From: Pseudomonas sp. ISL-84
GTDB lineage: Bacteria; Bacillota; Bacilli; Bacillales; Cytobacillaceae
NCBI GenBank assembly: GCA_018613035.1
Contig: JAGGRA010000028.1
Coordinates: forward strand, 1 to 64,000
Direction: 5' to 3'
Length of the DNA stretch: 64,000 nucleotides
In this document: positions 47,518 through 56,555 of the stretch, piece after piece
Layout of the letters: every line of letters starts with the position of its first letter
How positions within the stretch are numbered: position 1 is the first letter of the stretch
Translations under genes and position numbers: made by a program
The notes under the pieces: generated by a model
Database searches by the model: none
Told to the model about the DNA's origin: nothing
What the model saw: only the letters and a program-made list of their open reading frames with translations

Positions 47518-49677
47518 ATGACTGAGATTGTTGTATCATTTAATCCTATATTAATATTTGTAGCCGTTATTTTAACAATTATGGCTTCTTATACAGCATT
47601 AGATCTTTTTACTTTAATTAAATCCTCTGACAGAAATCAGAGATTTTTATTTTTGGGCGGGACTTTTTCGCTGGGGATAGGCATTTGGATCATGAATTTT
47701 ATTGGAATGGTCGCCATCAACATAAACGCATCAGGCAATTATAATATTCCGCTTACGGTATTATCCATGGTTTTTGGGATTTCCTTTACAGGTATGGCTT
47801 TTAATACAGTGATCGACCGCCAGCCAAAAACAAGCTATCTTGTTACGGGAAGCTTCTTTTTAACAATGGCTGTTCTATCCATCCATGTTACAGGGATGTA
47901 TGCCATGGGGATGAATGTCCAATTGGACCCTGTTGTTTTTTTCATTTCAACATTGCTAATATTCGTCTCATTTTTCTTTTCATTATGGATGCTTTTTTAC
48001 TCAAAAAATCTTGCCTATTCCAAGCATGTCTGGATAAAACCATTAAGCGCTCTTATCATTACCGGAGCAATCGTGGAAGGATATTTTCTTCTTATACGCT
48101 CGTCTTCTTTTTATTCGAATGGAGGAATAGACAGAGGGGGAGCGGCACCAGAAACCTTTCTTATATACCTGGTATTTTTTGCAACCATCCTTATTCTGAG
48201 CGGCCTTATTGCTTCAAGTACATTAATCAGCAGACGCCTTGAAGCAAGTGATACCCATTTAAAGGATATTCAGGCTGCGCTTGATGAATCATCCATTGTA
48301 GCCATTACAGACCCTAAAGGAATCATCACTTATGTAAATGATAAATTTATTGAAATCTCGAAATACGAAGAAGCAGAACTGCTTGGAAAAAATCATAATA
48401 TCCTAAACTCCGGATACCATCCCCCTGAATTTTTCCGTGAACTCTGGAAAACAATCGGTGCGGGGAAAATATGGCGCGGGGAAATTCGTAATAAAGCAAA
48501 GGACGGAAAATATTACTGGGTCGAGACCACAATCGTTCCGTTTCTTAATAAAAAGAACAAACCTTATCAATATGTTTCAATCCGGACAGATATTTCCGCT
48601 TTAAAATCTGCTGAGGCTAATCTTAAGGACTCTTTAAAGGAAGTCAATGACATAAGATTTGCTCTAGATCAATCTTCCATTATTGCTTTTACAGATGAAA
48701 AGGGCATCATTACAAATGTAAATGACAAGTTCTGCGAGATTTCCAAATACAGCAGAGAAGAATTGATTGGCCAAAATCACTCTATCTTAAATTCTGGACT
48801 TCATTCCAGGGAGTTTTTTAAGGACCTATGGAAAACAATTGGCCAGGGTGATGTGTGGAAAGGGGAAATAAGGAATAAAGCAAAGGATGGCACTTATTAC
48901 TGGGTTCATACCACAATCGTTCCGTTTTTAAATGATAAGGGAAAACCTTATCAATACCTTGCTATCAGAAATGATATTACGGAACGGAAGAAAACGGAAG
49001 AAGTGCTGCACCGTCAGGATAAGCTTGCCGCAGTTGGACAGCTGGCAGCCGGAGTTGCCCATGAAATCCGAAATCCTTTGACATCCATGAAAGGATATAC
49101 AGAGTTCCTTCAGCTGGATGAAACCAATGAAGAGCGTCAGGAGTTTTTAAATATCATTCTGGATGAAATTGAACGAGTTAATAATATTGTTGAAGACTTT
49201 ATGGTATTGGCCAAACCAAAGGCCGTGGAACTGGAAGAAAAAAATATCATTCCAATTATTAAAAATGTTCTATCATTAGTTGAGTTTGAAGCACGTAAAA
49301 GAAGTGTGAAAATTCATTTTGAATCTGAGAAAGATATCATCCAAATCGAATGTGATGAAAACCGGCTGAAACAGGTATTCCTGAATTTTGTAAAGAATGG
49401 AATTGAAGCAATGCCGGACGGTGGATCTATTACTGTCCGGGCAAGTATTATAAACAACCAAGTTCAAATCTCCATACAAGATACAGGAGTAGGAATTCCT
49501 GAAGAAAAACTCAAAAATATCGGTGAACCTTTTTATACAACAAAGAAAAACGGAAATGGCCTAGGGCTTATGGTTAGCTTTAAGATTATTGAAAGCCATA
49601 ACGGCAAGGTGTATATTGAAAGTGAATTAAATAAAGGAACGACATTTAATATTATATTGCCGGCAAAAACGGCTTAG
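47518..49677 (+). CDS. Membrane sensor histidine kinase: MHYT-like, two PAS, HisKA, HATPase
   Basis: 719 residues. Seven membrane helices (about 1-240) resemble the MHYT sensor module. Two PAS domains with PAC tails follow (about 250-365 and 375-490) and are near-duplicates (both contain KYYW/TYYWVxTTIVPFLN). HisKA has the phospho-His in AAGVAHEIRNPLTSMKGYTEFL; HATPase has FLNFVKNGIEAMPDGG and GVGIPEEKL and GLGLMVSFKIIESH. The H-box type is that of Bacillus sporulation kinases, so it might feed the Spo0 phosphorelay, but this is inference; no response regulator is adjacent. GAGGAGG lies before the ATG. Confidence 0.9.
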   Translation: MTEIVVSFNPILIFVAVILTIMASYTALDLFTLIKSSDRNQRFLFLGGTFSLGIGIWIMNFIGMVAININASGNYNIPLTVLSMVFGISFTGMAFNTVIDRQPKTSYLVTGSFFLTMAVLSIHVTGMYAMGMNVQLDPVVFFISTLLIFVSFFFSLWMLFYSKNLAYSKHVWIKPLSALIITGAIVEGYFLLIRSSSFYSNGGIDRGGAAPETFLIYLVFFATILILSGLIASSTLISRRLEASDTHLKDIQAALDESSIVAITDPKGIITYVNDKFIEISKYEEAELLGKNHNILNSGYHPPEFFRELWKTIGAGKIWRGEIRNKAKDGKYYWVETTIVPFLNKKNKPYQYVSIRTDISALKSAEANLKDSLKEVNDIRFALDQSSIIAFTDEKGIITNVNDKFCEISKYSREELIGQNHSILNSGLHSREFFKDLWKTIGQGDVWKGEIRNKAKDGTYYWVHTTIVPFLNDKGKPYQYLAIRNDITERKKTEEVLHRQDKLAAVGQLAAGVAHEIRNPLTSMKGYTEFLQLDETNEERQEFLNIILDEIERVNNIVEDFMVLAKPKAVELEEKNIIPIIKNVLSLVEFEARKRSVKIHFESEKDIIQIECDENRLKQVFLNFVKNGIEAMPDGGSITVRASIINNQVQISIQDTGVGIPEEKLKNIGEPFYTTKKNGNGLGLMVSFKIIESHNGKVYIESELNKGTTFNIILPAKTA

Positions 49678-49704
49678 CCAATCCAATTGGATTGGCTTTT
49701 TTTA
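49677..49704 (+). terminator. Histidine kinase gene terminator
   Basis: AGCCAATCC AAT TGGATTGGCTTTTTTT. Confidence 0.85.
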
Positions 49705-49869
49705 TTTAAATTCACTAAAAATTCTCAATTATATGGTCTATTTACTGGCGGCTGCATTTAGAATAAAAATAGAAGGTCGTTTCAAGGATTGCTGAATAGT
49801 TCGATCCAAATCGAGTGTCTTAGGTTATGGATGTGGATCTATTGGCAAAGCCGAAAAAGGGGGGATTTT

Positions 49870-51987
49870 ATGGACACAGCCAAACCCATTAAAACAGTAT
49901 GTGGTTATTGCGGTACTGGATGCGGACTTTTGGTTGAAGTTAAAGATAATCAGATTACTAAAATCAGGGGAGATAAAGACGCACCTGTAAACAAAGGACA
50001 AACTTGTGTAAAAGGAGCTTTTGCGTATAAGTATGTCCATTCAAATGCCCGGTTAACAACTCCGTTAATCCGCAGGGCCGGGCAGCTTGTCGAATCGACA
50101 TGGGAGGAAGCATTATCTGTAATCGCAAAAAAACTTACTAAGATTAAATCCGATTGGGGTCCTGACGCCATTTCCATGTTTGCATGCGCCCGTTCAACCA
50201 ACGAGTCCAACTACATCACCCAAAAATTCATGAGAGCAGTTATTGGCAGCAACAATATCGATGGCTGCAACCGAACATGACACGCTCCATCCGTCGCCGG
50301 TCTGGCGACTGTTTTTGGAAGCGGTTTTCCTACAAATACATTAGATGATTTTGATCAAGCAGAGGTTCTTCTGCTGATGGGCTCCAATACAACTGAAGCA
50401 CACCCAATCATCGCCAACCGCATGAAAAAGGCTGTAAAAAACGGGCTTAAAATCATTGTGGCTGATCCAAGAAAAATTGATATGGTGAAATTTGCTCACC
50501 GTCATCTGCAAATTAATATCGGATCGGATATAGCACTCATCAACTCATTACTCCATACCATCATTAAAGAAGGGCTATTTGACGATGAATTTATTAAAGC
50601 CAATACCATCGATTTCGATTTATTAAAAAAGCAGGTAAGCCAATATACGCCGGAGAAAGCTGCTGAAATTACAGGTCTGACACCAGAAGAGATCATTGAA
50701 ACTGCAAGAGAATATGCAAGTGCCGGCAATAGTATGATTGCCTATACATTAGGAATAACTGAGCATCATTGTGGAGTTAACAATGTTTTCGATATTGCAA
50801 ATTTAGCTCTTCTAACCGGACATATCGGCAAAAGAGGCAATGGCATCATGCCGCTGAGAGGTCAAAATAATGTTCAGGGTGCAGGAGACATGGGATGCCT
50901 GCCTAATTTGCTCCCAGGTTCCAGGAGCCTTGCTGATGAATCATACCGCAGGAGATTTGAAAAAGAATGGGGAGCTTCGATAAATCCTCACGTAGGAAGC
51001 ACCCAGACACGGACCTTTGAAAAGATGGAAAATGGTGAAATAAAGGGTCTCTATATTATAGGAGAAAACCCTTTGCTGGCAGATGTACATTTAAACCATA
51101 CCCGCACATTATTCAATCAATTAGACTTGCTGGTTGTCCAGGATATTTTTCTTACCGAAACGGCTAAGCTTGCTGACGTTGTACTTCCTGCCAGATCATG
51201 GGCAGAGTCAGATGGAACTTATACCAATACAGACAGAAGAATCCAAAGAGCGAGAATTGCAGTAAAATCCGATCCTAATGTGAAGGAAGATTGGGAAATC
51301 CTTTGTGAGCTTTCCACGAAAATGGGATACCCTATGTCTTATGCAAGTAGCGAGGAAATATGGGATGAGGTCAGGAGGCTTGCAAAGGAGATGTACGGGG
51401 GCATTTCATACAGCAGGCTGGAGAATGAGTATGCCATCCATTATCCTTGCCCAGATGAAAACCACCCTGGCACACTTGTATTGCATCAGCATCTTCACGA
51501 AAACAAAGCTGATTCCAGAAAAGCGCCTTTTGTGCCGGTAGGCTATACTCCTCCCATTGAATTGCCGAATAAAGACTATCCTTTTACATTAACAACAGGC
51601 AGAAGATATGAAACCTATAATACGCATACCCAAACCCGCTTTTACGCTGAAGGGGTAAAAATTAAACAGCCTGAAGAAACATTGGATATTCACCCTGACG
51701 ATGCAGCAGCACTTGGAATTAACAATGGAGATACAGTACATGTGTCTTCTAGAAGAGGGGCACTGGAGGTAAAAGTGAAAATAACTGAACAAGTTGTGCC
51801 TGGACTTGTTTTCATGAGCTTCCACTGGCACGAGGTACCAACCAATGTCCTGACAATAAATGAATACGATCCGATTTCCGGTACAGCCGAGTTTAAAGCT
51901 TGCGCAGTAAAAATCGTTCCTAAAGATAAACTAAATAGAGACGTTCACGCCGAGGAGGCTCCCGAATCATCCTCGGAAAGCGAGTGA
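49870..51987 (+). CDS. fdhF: Formate dehydrogenase, putative selenoprotein (UGA at codon 137)
   Basis: Molybdopterin (bis-MGD) formate dehydrogenase, oxidising formate to CO2. The frame 49870-50277 ends at TGA (50278-50280) and continues in the same frame to 51987, together 705 codons, the usual length. Cys11, Cys14, Cys18 and Cys46 bind the [4Fe-4S] cluster. DGCNRT-UGA-HAPSVAGLA puts the UGA exactly where FdhF enzymes have selenocysteine or Cys as the molybdenum ligand, followed by the invariant His. A SECIS-like hairpin follows with E. coli spacing. Downstream blocks (GHIGKRGNGIMPLRGQNNVQG, DVVLPARSWAESDGTYTNTDRR, TGRRYETYNTHTQTR) are intact. The last ~15 residues come from a dispersed repeat. 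GGGGGATTTT precedes the ATG. No sel or fdhD genes are in the window. Confidence 0.9.
50278..50309 (+). promoter_or_regulatory. Selenocysteine UGA codon and SECIS-like hairpin
   Basis: After the UGA come 18 bases, then loop GGTCT (50299-50303) closed by the 6-bp stem GTCGCC (50293-50298) / GGCGAC (50304-50309). E. coli fdhF has the same GGUCU apical sequence at the same distance from its UGA. No bulged U is needed here, unlike the E. coli element. Confidence 0.85.
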
Positions 51988-52025
51988 CTGGAGCAGAAAT
52001 CAACAGGCCAACAGAGCCAATTAAT
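51938..52025. repeat. 3' half of a dispersed repeat, partly inside fdhF
   Basis: GACGTTCACGCCGAGGAGGC, CTCGGAAAGCGAGTGACTGG, AGCAGAAATCAACAGGCC and AACAGAGCC are the right half of the family at 26.4 kb. The fdhF stop codon TGA (51985-51987) lies within it. The rest of the 389-bp gap to 52376 is AT-rich and holds the WalR box and promoter of the next gene. Confidence 0.8.
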
Positions 52026-52256
52026 AAAAAAGGCTATAAATCATGGGCTATTTTCAAAATAGCTCTTTTCTTTTGGAAAAATCCTGTTCCAATTTTAACC
52101 TCGACTGTAAACTCACTCCTATTTAGAGAAAATCTATTTTAAATTCTAGGTATTTCACTATTTAAGATTGAATTCCTTATATAACAGTGTTTATGCCATA
52201 TTAGTGGTAAAAGAAAAAATTTATTCTTTAAATAGTCTGATATTTTGATACATTCC

Positions 52257-52273
52257 TGTTATATTCCTGTTAT
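52257..52273 (+). promoter_or_regulatory. WalR (YycF) binding box
   Basis: TGTTAT-ATTCC-TGTTAT: two direct repeats of the WalR hexamer TGTWAH separated by 5 bases, about 100 bp before a YocH-like wall-hydrolase gene, a known WalR-controlled type in B. subtilis. Confidence 0.75.
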
Positions 52274-52376
52274 ATCCGTAACGCGTTTATTATCTCTTTG
52301 TTCTTTTATACGAAAAAAACCATGTTATTATTAATCTCGTTAGCTCAAAACAAGCTATACAGGAGGTTTTAACAAC

Positions 52377-53330
52377 ATGAAAAAATCCATACTATCTTTT
52401 GTAGCCGCTGCTGCAATTACAGGAACAGCAGGCGCAAATGTACAAGCCGAAGAAGTAACAGTTAAAAAGGGAGATACTTTATGGGGATATTCCCAGCAAT
52501 ATAATACACCAGTTGACATGATCAAAGAATGGAACGGTTTATCTTCTCACATTATCCATCCAGAGGACAAACTAGAAGTATATCCGGAAAAGAAATACAT
52601 AGTATCAAAAGGCGATACTTTATGGGATATTGCAAGAGAACATCATGTAACAGTAGATGCGATCATGGAATGGAACAACCTAAAATCTGACCTCATTTTT
52701 CCAAACGAGGAATTTACTCTTTATCCGAATGCTAAAGCAGTAGAAGCTGCTGCTGTTACGCCATCTAAAACAGCGGCACCTAAAGTTTTAAATGACAAGC
52801 CAGCTGAAATCAAGCCTGCACAGCCTGCTGCAGAGCAAAAACAGCCTGCTGAAAAACCTGCGCAGCAGGTTGAAGAAACAAAGCCGGCTGCTGAGTCAGC
52901 TAAGCCGACTGTAGAATCCAAGCCTGCGGCTGAAACAACCAAGCCTGCAATGGAATCCAAACCAGCTGCTGAAACTAAACCTGCGGCTGAATCGGAAGTC
53001 CCTGAACAATCAGCTGAAAGTGCAAAAGAGGAAACAGCTCAAAAAGTACTTACTATGGAGGCAACAGCCTACACAGCAAATTGTGAAGGCTGCTCAGGGA
53101 TCACAGCTACAGGTATTAACTTAAAGGAAAATCCAAATCAAAAGGTAATCTCTGTTGACCCGAATGTTATTCCACTGGGAACAAAAGTTCATGTAGAAGG
53201 CTATGGAGAAGCAATTGCAGGGGATACTGGCGGTGCCATCAAAGGAAATAAGATAGATATCTTTATGCCTTCCAAAGAGGACGCCATCAATTTTGGCAGA
53301 CAAACAGTTAAAGTTACGATTCTTGATTAA
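52377..53330 (+). CDS. yocH: Secreted cell-wall protein: two LysM plus 3D domain (YocH-like)
   Basis: 317 residues. Signal peptide about 1-25 (ending VQAEE), LysM domains about 27-70 and 73-117 (VKKGDTLWGYSQQY; VSKGDTLWDIAREH), a Pro/Ala/Lys/Glu-rich linker about 125-225 with repeated (K)PAAE(T/S), and a C-terminal 3D domain (ATAYTANCEGCSGITATG, VISVDPNVIPLGTKVHVEGYG, AGDTGGAIKGNKIDIF) named for its three Asp residues, as in MltA-like lytic enzymes. Probably cleaves peptidoglycan. CAGGAGG lies 10 bases before the ATG. A WalR box upstream suggests control by the essential WalRK system. Confidence 0.92.
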   Translation: MKKSILSFVAAAAITGTAGANVQAEEVTVKKGDTLWGYSQQYNTPVDMIKEWNGLSSHIIHPEDKLEVYPEKKYIVSKGDTLWDIAREHHVTVDAIMEWNNLKSDLIFPNEEFTLYPNAKAVEAAAVTPSKTAAPKVLNDKPAEIKPAQPAAEQKQPAEKPAQQVEETKPAAESAKPTVESKPAAETTKPAMESKPAAETKPAAESEVPEQSAESAKEETAQKVLTMEATAYTANCEGCSGITATGINLKENPNQKVISVDPNVIPLGTKVHVEGYGEAIAGDTGGAIKGNKIDIFMPSKEDAINFGRQTVKVTILD

Positions 53331-53340
53331 TAGAATACAA

Positions 53341-53382
53341 GTAAGGAAGGCTCCTATATTGGCGCCTTCCTTTTCTTTACTT
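53341..53382. terminator. Bidirectional terminator
   Basis: AAGGAAGGC and GCCTTCCTT arms between convergent genes, followed by TTCTTTA. Confidence 0.75.
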
Positions 53383-54156
53383 ACTAACATTGTTTTTCTT
53401 TTCTTTTTCTTCCTGACTAATAAAAAAACTGTGTACTGGTTTTGCCAGCTGTTTAAAGCTTTTTTCAAACCGTTCGGAAAGGTGGGAAGCCCGTTCATAA
53501 ACAATTGATTTTAGATTATCCAATTGTCTGGTTATTTTTTGGGTTATTGCTTCCTGCTGATCCAGACGTTCCATTACTGTGCTATGAAACATCTCCTGGA
53601 CATCCAGCTTTTTAGATATCTCTTCTTTTATTTCCTCCTGGGTTTTAAACTTCGCTGAAGCTTCCTCTGAAAAGGCTTCGAACTTATCAAACTTTCTGGA
53701 AAGTGCCTGAGTAGCTGCATCCTGGCAGGATACTTGTTCAAGGATTTTCTGATGGACAGGACTTTCTTTTTCTAATGCTTCCAGGACTGCTTTGTTCATT
53801 TCTTCCAAGGAAGTCAGTCTCTCAAGCAGCAATTCATGTTCTTTGTCACGATGATTCATAACTTCAAGAAATCGTGTTATAAAATCATCCTGCTTTTCTA
53901 ACTTGGATACCAGATTCTCAAAATGATGATTATGCCTGCCAGCAGCTTTTTTTACAAGCTTATTCATATCCGTAAAGGATTCTTCCAACTGGGTTTGCAT
54001 ATCTCCGTAACTCTCTGCCAAACGGTTATTAATTGATTGCTGCTCTTTTATTACCTCTTGCAGATAATTTAGCCGGTAAGTATTTTGATTTGAAGCTTTA
54101 TCCGATTGACCTAGAAAAAGCTTCGGACTTCCCTCTTGATTTACAGAAAAGGACAT
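53377..54156 (-). CDS. Long coiled-coil protein, unknown function
   Basis: About 259 residues, almost entirely predicted coiled coil from about residue 30 on (YLQEVIKEQQSINNRLAESY, LEKQDDFITRFLEVM, LDQQEAITQKITRQLDNLKS), rich in Glu, Lys and Gln, with a basic C-terminus. No signal or membrane segment. The start at 54156 has GAGGAG 7 bases upstream; the frame reaches 54177. I do not recognise it; a structural or spore-associated role is possible but unsupported. Confidence 0.75.
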   Translation of the reverse strand: MSFSVNQEGSPKLFLGQSDKASNQNTYRLNYLQEVIKEQQSINNRLAESYGDMQTQLEESFTDMNKLVKKAAGRHNHHFENLVSKLEKQDDFITRFLEVMNHRDKEHELLLERLTSLEEMNKAVLEALEKESPVHQKILEQVSCQDAATQALSRKFDKFEAFSEEASAKFKTQEEIKEEISKKLDVQEMFHSTVMERLDQQEAITQKITRQLDNLKSIVYERASHLSERFEKSFKQLAKPVHSFFISQEEKEKKNNVSK

Positions 54157-54318
54157 AGAAACACTCCTCATTTTCACGGTCTTTCCTATATGCTATGTCT
54201 GGAAGCATTGAATTGGATGGGCTATTCCCCATGAAAGGGCTAATTAATCAGTTTAATGGGTCCTTTTAGCATATAACGGTTTTCACTAGGAAACTTTAAA
54301 TGGATGAGGAGGGAAGTT

Positions 54319-54474
54319 ATGCTGAAAAAGGATAAGCTAAAGAACGAGCCTACTATTGCACCAGGGATAGACGATGAAGAAGAACTGAACCAAATGGCCT
54401 CGGAAGAAGAAGTAGAGAAGGGAGAATATACATCCGTTACTACTTTATCACTTGATGAGGCCGATCCAAGCTGA
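54319..54474 (+). CDS. Small acidic hypothetical protein (51 aa)
   Basis: Begins MLKKDKLKNEPTIAPGIDDE, continues with Glu-rich residues and ends SLDEADPS. GAGGAGGG lies 4-6 bases before the ATG and a terminator stem overlaps the stop, so a real small gene is likely. Not recognised. Confidence 0.7.
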   Translation: MLKKDKLKNEPTIAPGIDDEEELNQMASEEEVEKGEYTSVTTLSLDEADPS

Positions 54475-54502
54475 CCCTTGATGTTTCAGGGGTCTTTTTT
54501 AT
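54473..54502 (+). terminator. Terminator of the 51-aa gene
   Basis: GACCC TTGATGTTTCA GGGGTCTTTTTT. Confidence 0.8.
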
Positions 54503-54568
54503 TCGGCCTGCAGAAAGCGATCTTATTGTACGGAAATCAACAGTAAAATTTAACAGACTTAAATAAAG
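54503..54568. repeat. Remnant of a dispersed repeat
   Basis: CCTGCAGAAAGCGATC and GGAAATCAACAGTAAAATTT, then AACAGACTT, correspond to the right end of the family. Confidence 0.6.
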
Positions 54569-54738
54569 TTATATAAAAAAAACAAAAAAGTTTCGACATT
54601 CGTAATAAAACTGTTGCAAAAACTCAAAAAAATAGTTAAATTAGTAATTGTCAGTCAATTACCAATGTCGAATTTGTCTGGCTACATAGGGAGTCAACCA
54701 AAACTACCTCTAAAACAAAAAGAAGGAGAGGACAAAAA

Positions 54739-55230
54739 ATGAAGAAATTATTATTTTTACTTTCAGCAGCATTGCTGACGGTCGTTTTAGGAGCATGTTC
54801 AAACGAAGAAGCTTCTAAAGGGGAAGAAAACAAGGAGGAAGCTGCAGCTGCCGAAACAGAAACTGCTGATGAGTCCAAAGAAGTACGCTCAGCTCTGCTT
54901 AGCTACCAAGGGGAAGTGACGAAGGTAATTCGTAACACAGAAGCAAGCATTACGGCAGAAGATCAGGATGCAGCAGAAGTAGCAGCGGCATTTGAGAAGG
55001 AAGCAAAAGCAATATCTGTGCCAGAAGAGTTAAGTGATCATGCACAAGATATCGAAGCTTCGGTTGACAGCTTATCTAAATACTATGCTAAAAAGGCTGA
55101 ACTATTAAAAGCCGGTTCAGAAGACATGGCGGAAGCCGAGCCATTAAAAGAGGAATACATCAATACAATGACGAAAGTTTTCGAAGATGTCGAGCTCTCT
55201 GCTCCAGCCTTCAACAGCGTTTTCCAATAA
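54739..55230 (+). CDS. Lipoprotein of unknown function
   Basis: 163 residues. Signal peptide with lipobox VLGAC, lipidated Cys20. An acidic Ala/Glu/Lys linker (about 22-48) leads to a helical domain (about 49-163) with ALLSYQGEVTKVIRNTEASI and SKYYAKKAELLKAGSED. Probably tethered to the outer face of the membrane. Family not recognised. AGAAGGAGAGG lies before the ATG; terminator downstream. Confidence 0.82.
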   Translation: MKKLLFLLSAALLTVVLGACSNEEASKGEENKEEAAAAETETADESKEVRSALLSYQGEVTKVIRNTEASITAEDQDAAEVAAAFEKEAKAISVPEELSDHAQDIEASVDSLSKYYAKKAELLKAGSEDMAEAEPLKEEYINTMTKVFEDVELSAPAFNSVFQ

Positions 55231-55234
55231 AAGC

Positions 55235-55277
55235 AAAAAGGATGGTACCCAAAAGTCTTGGGGCCATCCTTTTTTTG
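55235..55277 (+). terminator. Lipoprotein gene terminator
   Basis: AAAAAGGATGG and CCATCCTTTTTTT arms, with CCCAA and TTGGGG also pairing. Confidence 0.85.
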
Positions 55278-55341
55278 TTTTTCTGTTTTCGCAAACTTTG
55301 TTGCTATTTAAACTGAGCTTTAATAGTACACTGATGCCTTT

Positions 55342-56244
55342 CTAAGGAATATCATGGCCCATCGAACTTTGAAGGATCTCAAACCATTGATCTCTGTTAA
55401 GTTGGTGATTTAACGCAAGTACGGCTCGTTCGATTCGTTCCTTTTTGCCTGATCCAACAATTGGCATAATGCGTCCTGGGTGATTTAAAAGCCAGGCATA
55501 AAGAACTTCATCAATGTCACTTGCACCAATTTCTTCAGCAATGTTAGTGAGTGTATTTCTCAGGCGTTCAGATTTTTCACTATCACCACTGAAGATTTTC
55601 CCTCCGGCTAAAGGCGACCAGGCCATAGGTGCGATTCTTTTTTCCTGGCAAAGGTTTAATGTGCCATCCTCAAAGTTCTCAAGATGAAACGCCGAAAGCT
55701 CAATTTGATTCGTAATCAATTTGAAATCCAAATAAGACTGCAGCATCGTAAATTGATGGCTTTTAAAATTGGAGACCCCAAAATGCTTCACCTTGCCGGA
55801 AGTCCTCAACTCAGTAAATGCCTCTGCAACTTCCTCAGGATTCATAAACGGGTCAGGCCGATGAATCAACAAGGTATCTATGTATTCTGTTTGCAGGTTT
55901 TTCAATGACTTTTCTGTAGACAATATGATATGTTTTTTGCTTGTATTATAATGATGAGTTTTATTCTCCGGCCGGTTCGGCGACTCAAGCACAATACCGC
56001 ATTTCGTAATGATCTCCATCCTGTCACGAAGCTCCGGTTTTAGCTGAAGAGCCTTTCCAAAAAGAGCCTCACATGTATAGCTGCCATAAATATCGGCATG
56101 GTCGAATGTCGTAATCCCAAGCTCAAGGCAATGTTCAATTAAATCGACAATTTCCTCATCATTATAGTTCCAATCAGCTAATCTCCATAACCCATGAATA
56201 ATCCGTGAAAATGATAAATCCTCTGCCATCTGTACTCGTTCCAA
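55342..56244 (-). CDS. Aldo/keto reductase (YdhF-like)
   Basis: 300 residues of the AKR (beta/alpha)8 family, NADPH-linked reduction of carbonyls. Catalytic tetrad: Asp48 and Tyr53 (TFDHADIYG), Lys in IITKCG and His in LLIHRPD. The C-terminal VGSGKKERIE binds NADPH phosphate. TTG start with AAGGAG 9 bases upstream. Resembles E. coli YdhF-type oxidoreductases; the substrate is unknown. Confidence 0.9.
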   Translation of the reverse strand: MERVQMAEDLSFSRIIHGLWRLADWNYNDEEIVDLIEHCLELGITTFDHADIYGSYTCEALFGKALQLKPELRDRMEIITKCGIVLESPNRPENKTHHYNTSKKHIILSTEKSLKNLQTEYIDTLLIHRPDPFMNPEEVAEAFTELRTSGKVKHFGVSNFKSHQFTMLQSYLDFKLITNQIELSAFHLENFEDGTLNLCQEKRIAPMAWSPLAGGKIFSGDSEKSERLRNTLTNIAEEIGASDIDEVLYAWLLNHPGRIMPIVGSGKKERIERAVLALNHQLNRDQWFEILQSSMGHDIP

Positions 56245-56344
56245 ACTGTTCAGCTCCTTGGTTGTTTATTGCATTGTTATTATCTCTGAAATTGATAATA
56301 AAACCAAACGAATCGTCTTATTAGAAAGGTATCCTGCTAAGATA

Positions 56345-56446
56345 AGATTTCTCTGCATATAGATTTATTTCTCTGCGTATGTACACATTTTCTCTACACA
56401 TAAAATTTTTCTCTGCACATAACAAATTTTCTCTGCTTATAGAACG
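56345..56446. repeat. Short interspersed tandem repeats, TACGCAGAGAAA type (inverted)
   Basis: Five units of 19-22 bp with TTTCTCTGCRTAT-like cores, the reverse complement of the array at 25.7 kb, in the leader region upstream of the aldo/keto reductase gene. Confidence 0.8.
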
Positions 56447-56555
56447 AAAAGGCTATTCTTGTATTTTCCAATCAGCTAATTAAGATTGGAAAGAATATAC
56501 GCTCATACTTTTGGCTACGGACGGAAAATTAATGAATAAGAGGGGAGGTTACAGA

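Noticed and set aside
49789-50280. 163-aa and 536-aa proteins as two separate formate dehydrogenase genes
   Set aside because: They are one frame interrupted only by UGA at the Sec position; the downstream part has no start or ribosome site of its own at the break.
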